44,616 nt of DNA from Geobacteraceae bacterium (GTDB lineage Bacteria > Desulfobacterota > Desulfuromonadia > Geobacterales > Pseudopelobacteraceae), in the NCBI GenBank assembly GCA_025355965.1, contig JANXYR010000004.1:1-44616 (forward strand), read 5' to 3'. Below the pieces are notes generated by a model. The model worked only from the letters and a program-made list of their open reading frames with translations. It ran no database searches and had not been told where the DNA came from. Shown one piece after another: positions 44,462-44,616 of the stretch (the first letter of the stretch is position 1; each line of letters begins with the position of its first letter). A program made the position numbers and the translations under genes.

Positions 44462-44616
44462 TTACCAGTGCCCCCTCGGGGTTTCCATCGCACCGATAAA
44501 ATCAGCTATCAGGCGGACCTGTTCATCAAGCATGTGGCGTCCGTAATGAATGGTACACCCTCTTGCCTTCGCTGCAATTAGAAGGCGGGTGGTTTCTGGC
44601 TTCATAATGATTTCGG
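44462..44616 (-). CDS. Shikimate dehydrogenase-like protein, C-terminal part only
   Basis: A partial gene that enters from the right edge and stops at TAA 44462. The 51 visible codons read EIIMKPETTRLLIAAKARG, then CTIHYGRHMLDEQVRLIADF, ending IGAMETPRGHW. The MKPETTRLLxxAKARGCTxxxGxxMLxxQ pattern is the C-terminal part of AroE-type NADP-dependent dehydrogenases. It may be a second AroE-like paralogue rather than the main one. The small peptide frame follows 17 bases downstream. Confidence 0.7.
   Translation of the reverse strand, partial: EIIMKPETTRLLIAAKARGCTIHYGRHMLDEQVRLIADFIGAMETPRGHW

Overview
This looks like chromosomal DNA from an anaerobic, Geobacter-like member of the Desulfuromonadia. 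That is inferred from the mix of genes: many PAS-type and hybrid sensor kinases, ferredoxin-type nitroreductases, corrinoid-dependent methyl transfer, radical SAM enzymes, DUF1848 and Tex. No rRNA, tRNA, CRISPR array or complete insertion sequence was seen.

Layout. 1-5400: a REP-like palindromic repeat, gcvT (reverse strand), an RluA-type pseudouridine synthase, a DUF1848 Fe-S protein, and an unrecognised protein paired with a PAS histidine kinase. 5400-18650: an accessory redox/detoxification cluster. It holds an aldo/keto reductase, a GlxA-type AraC regulator divergent from a cysteine hydrolase, a DUF1904 tautomerase-like protein, an MFS exporter, a nitroreductase, two VOC/YciI-type small enzymes, a methyltransferase, a QueG/reductive-dehalogenase-like Fe-S protein, a NimA-like flavin protein, a ferredoxin-nitroreductase, a frameshifted MFS transporter, a second GlxA-type regulator and a DUF2917 protein. 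Broken pieces (an internally deleted DUF1697 gene, a VOC remnant and the frameshifted MFS gene) suggest it is partly decaying.

18650-23160: a more AT-rich accessory island. It contains an unrecognised protein with a PD-(D/E)xK nuclease-like motif, a DUF2971 protein, a truncated RhuM fragment, a DUF4337 membrane protein and an ArsR-DUF2087-GIY-YIG fusion regulator with its own palindromic operator. 23160-27140: an exported protein, a LytS/LytTR two-component pair, a cysteine synthase and a small GIY-YIG protein.

27200-32870: a tightly coupled set of corrinoid protein, UroD-type methyltransferase and DUF1638 protein, joined by two ATGA stop/start overlaps. It is followed closely by a large hybrid sensor kinase and a spermidine-synthase-like protein. 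This reads as a sensed C1 or methyl-transfer system whose substrate-specific methyltransferase is absent from the window.

32900-44616: Tex, a radical SAM protein, two convergent small proteins sharing a DTxxIS motif (one FlaG-like), a membrane hybrid kinase, a TlpA-like thioredoxin plus lipoprotein, and a MocR regulator divergent from a flavin split-barrel protein. At the right edge, on the reverse strand, are the end of an aroE-like gene and a Cys-rich small reading frame interrupted by one in-frame TGA. That frame is either a small selenocysteine-containing or modified peptide or a broken gene. Just beyond its stop lies a 36-base element that also occurs 2.4 kb away; both copies are followed on the reverse strand by strong hairpin terminators.
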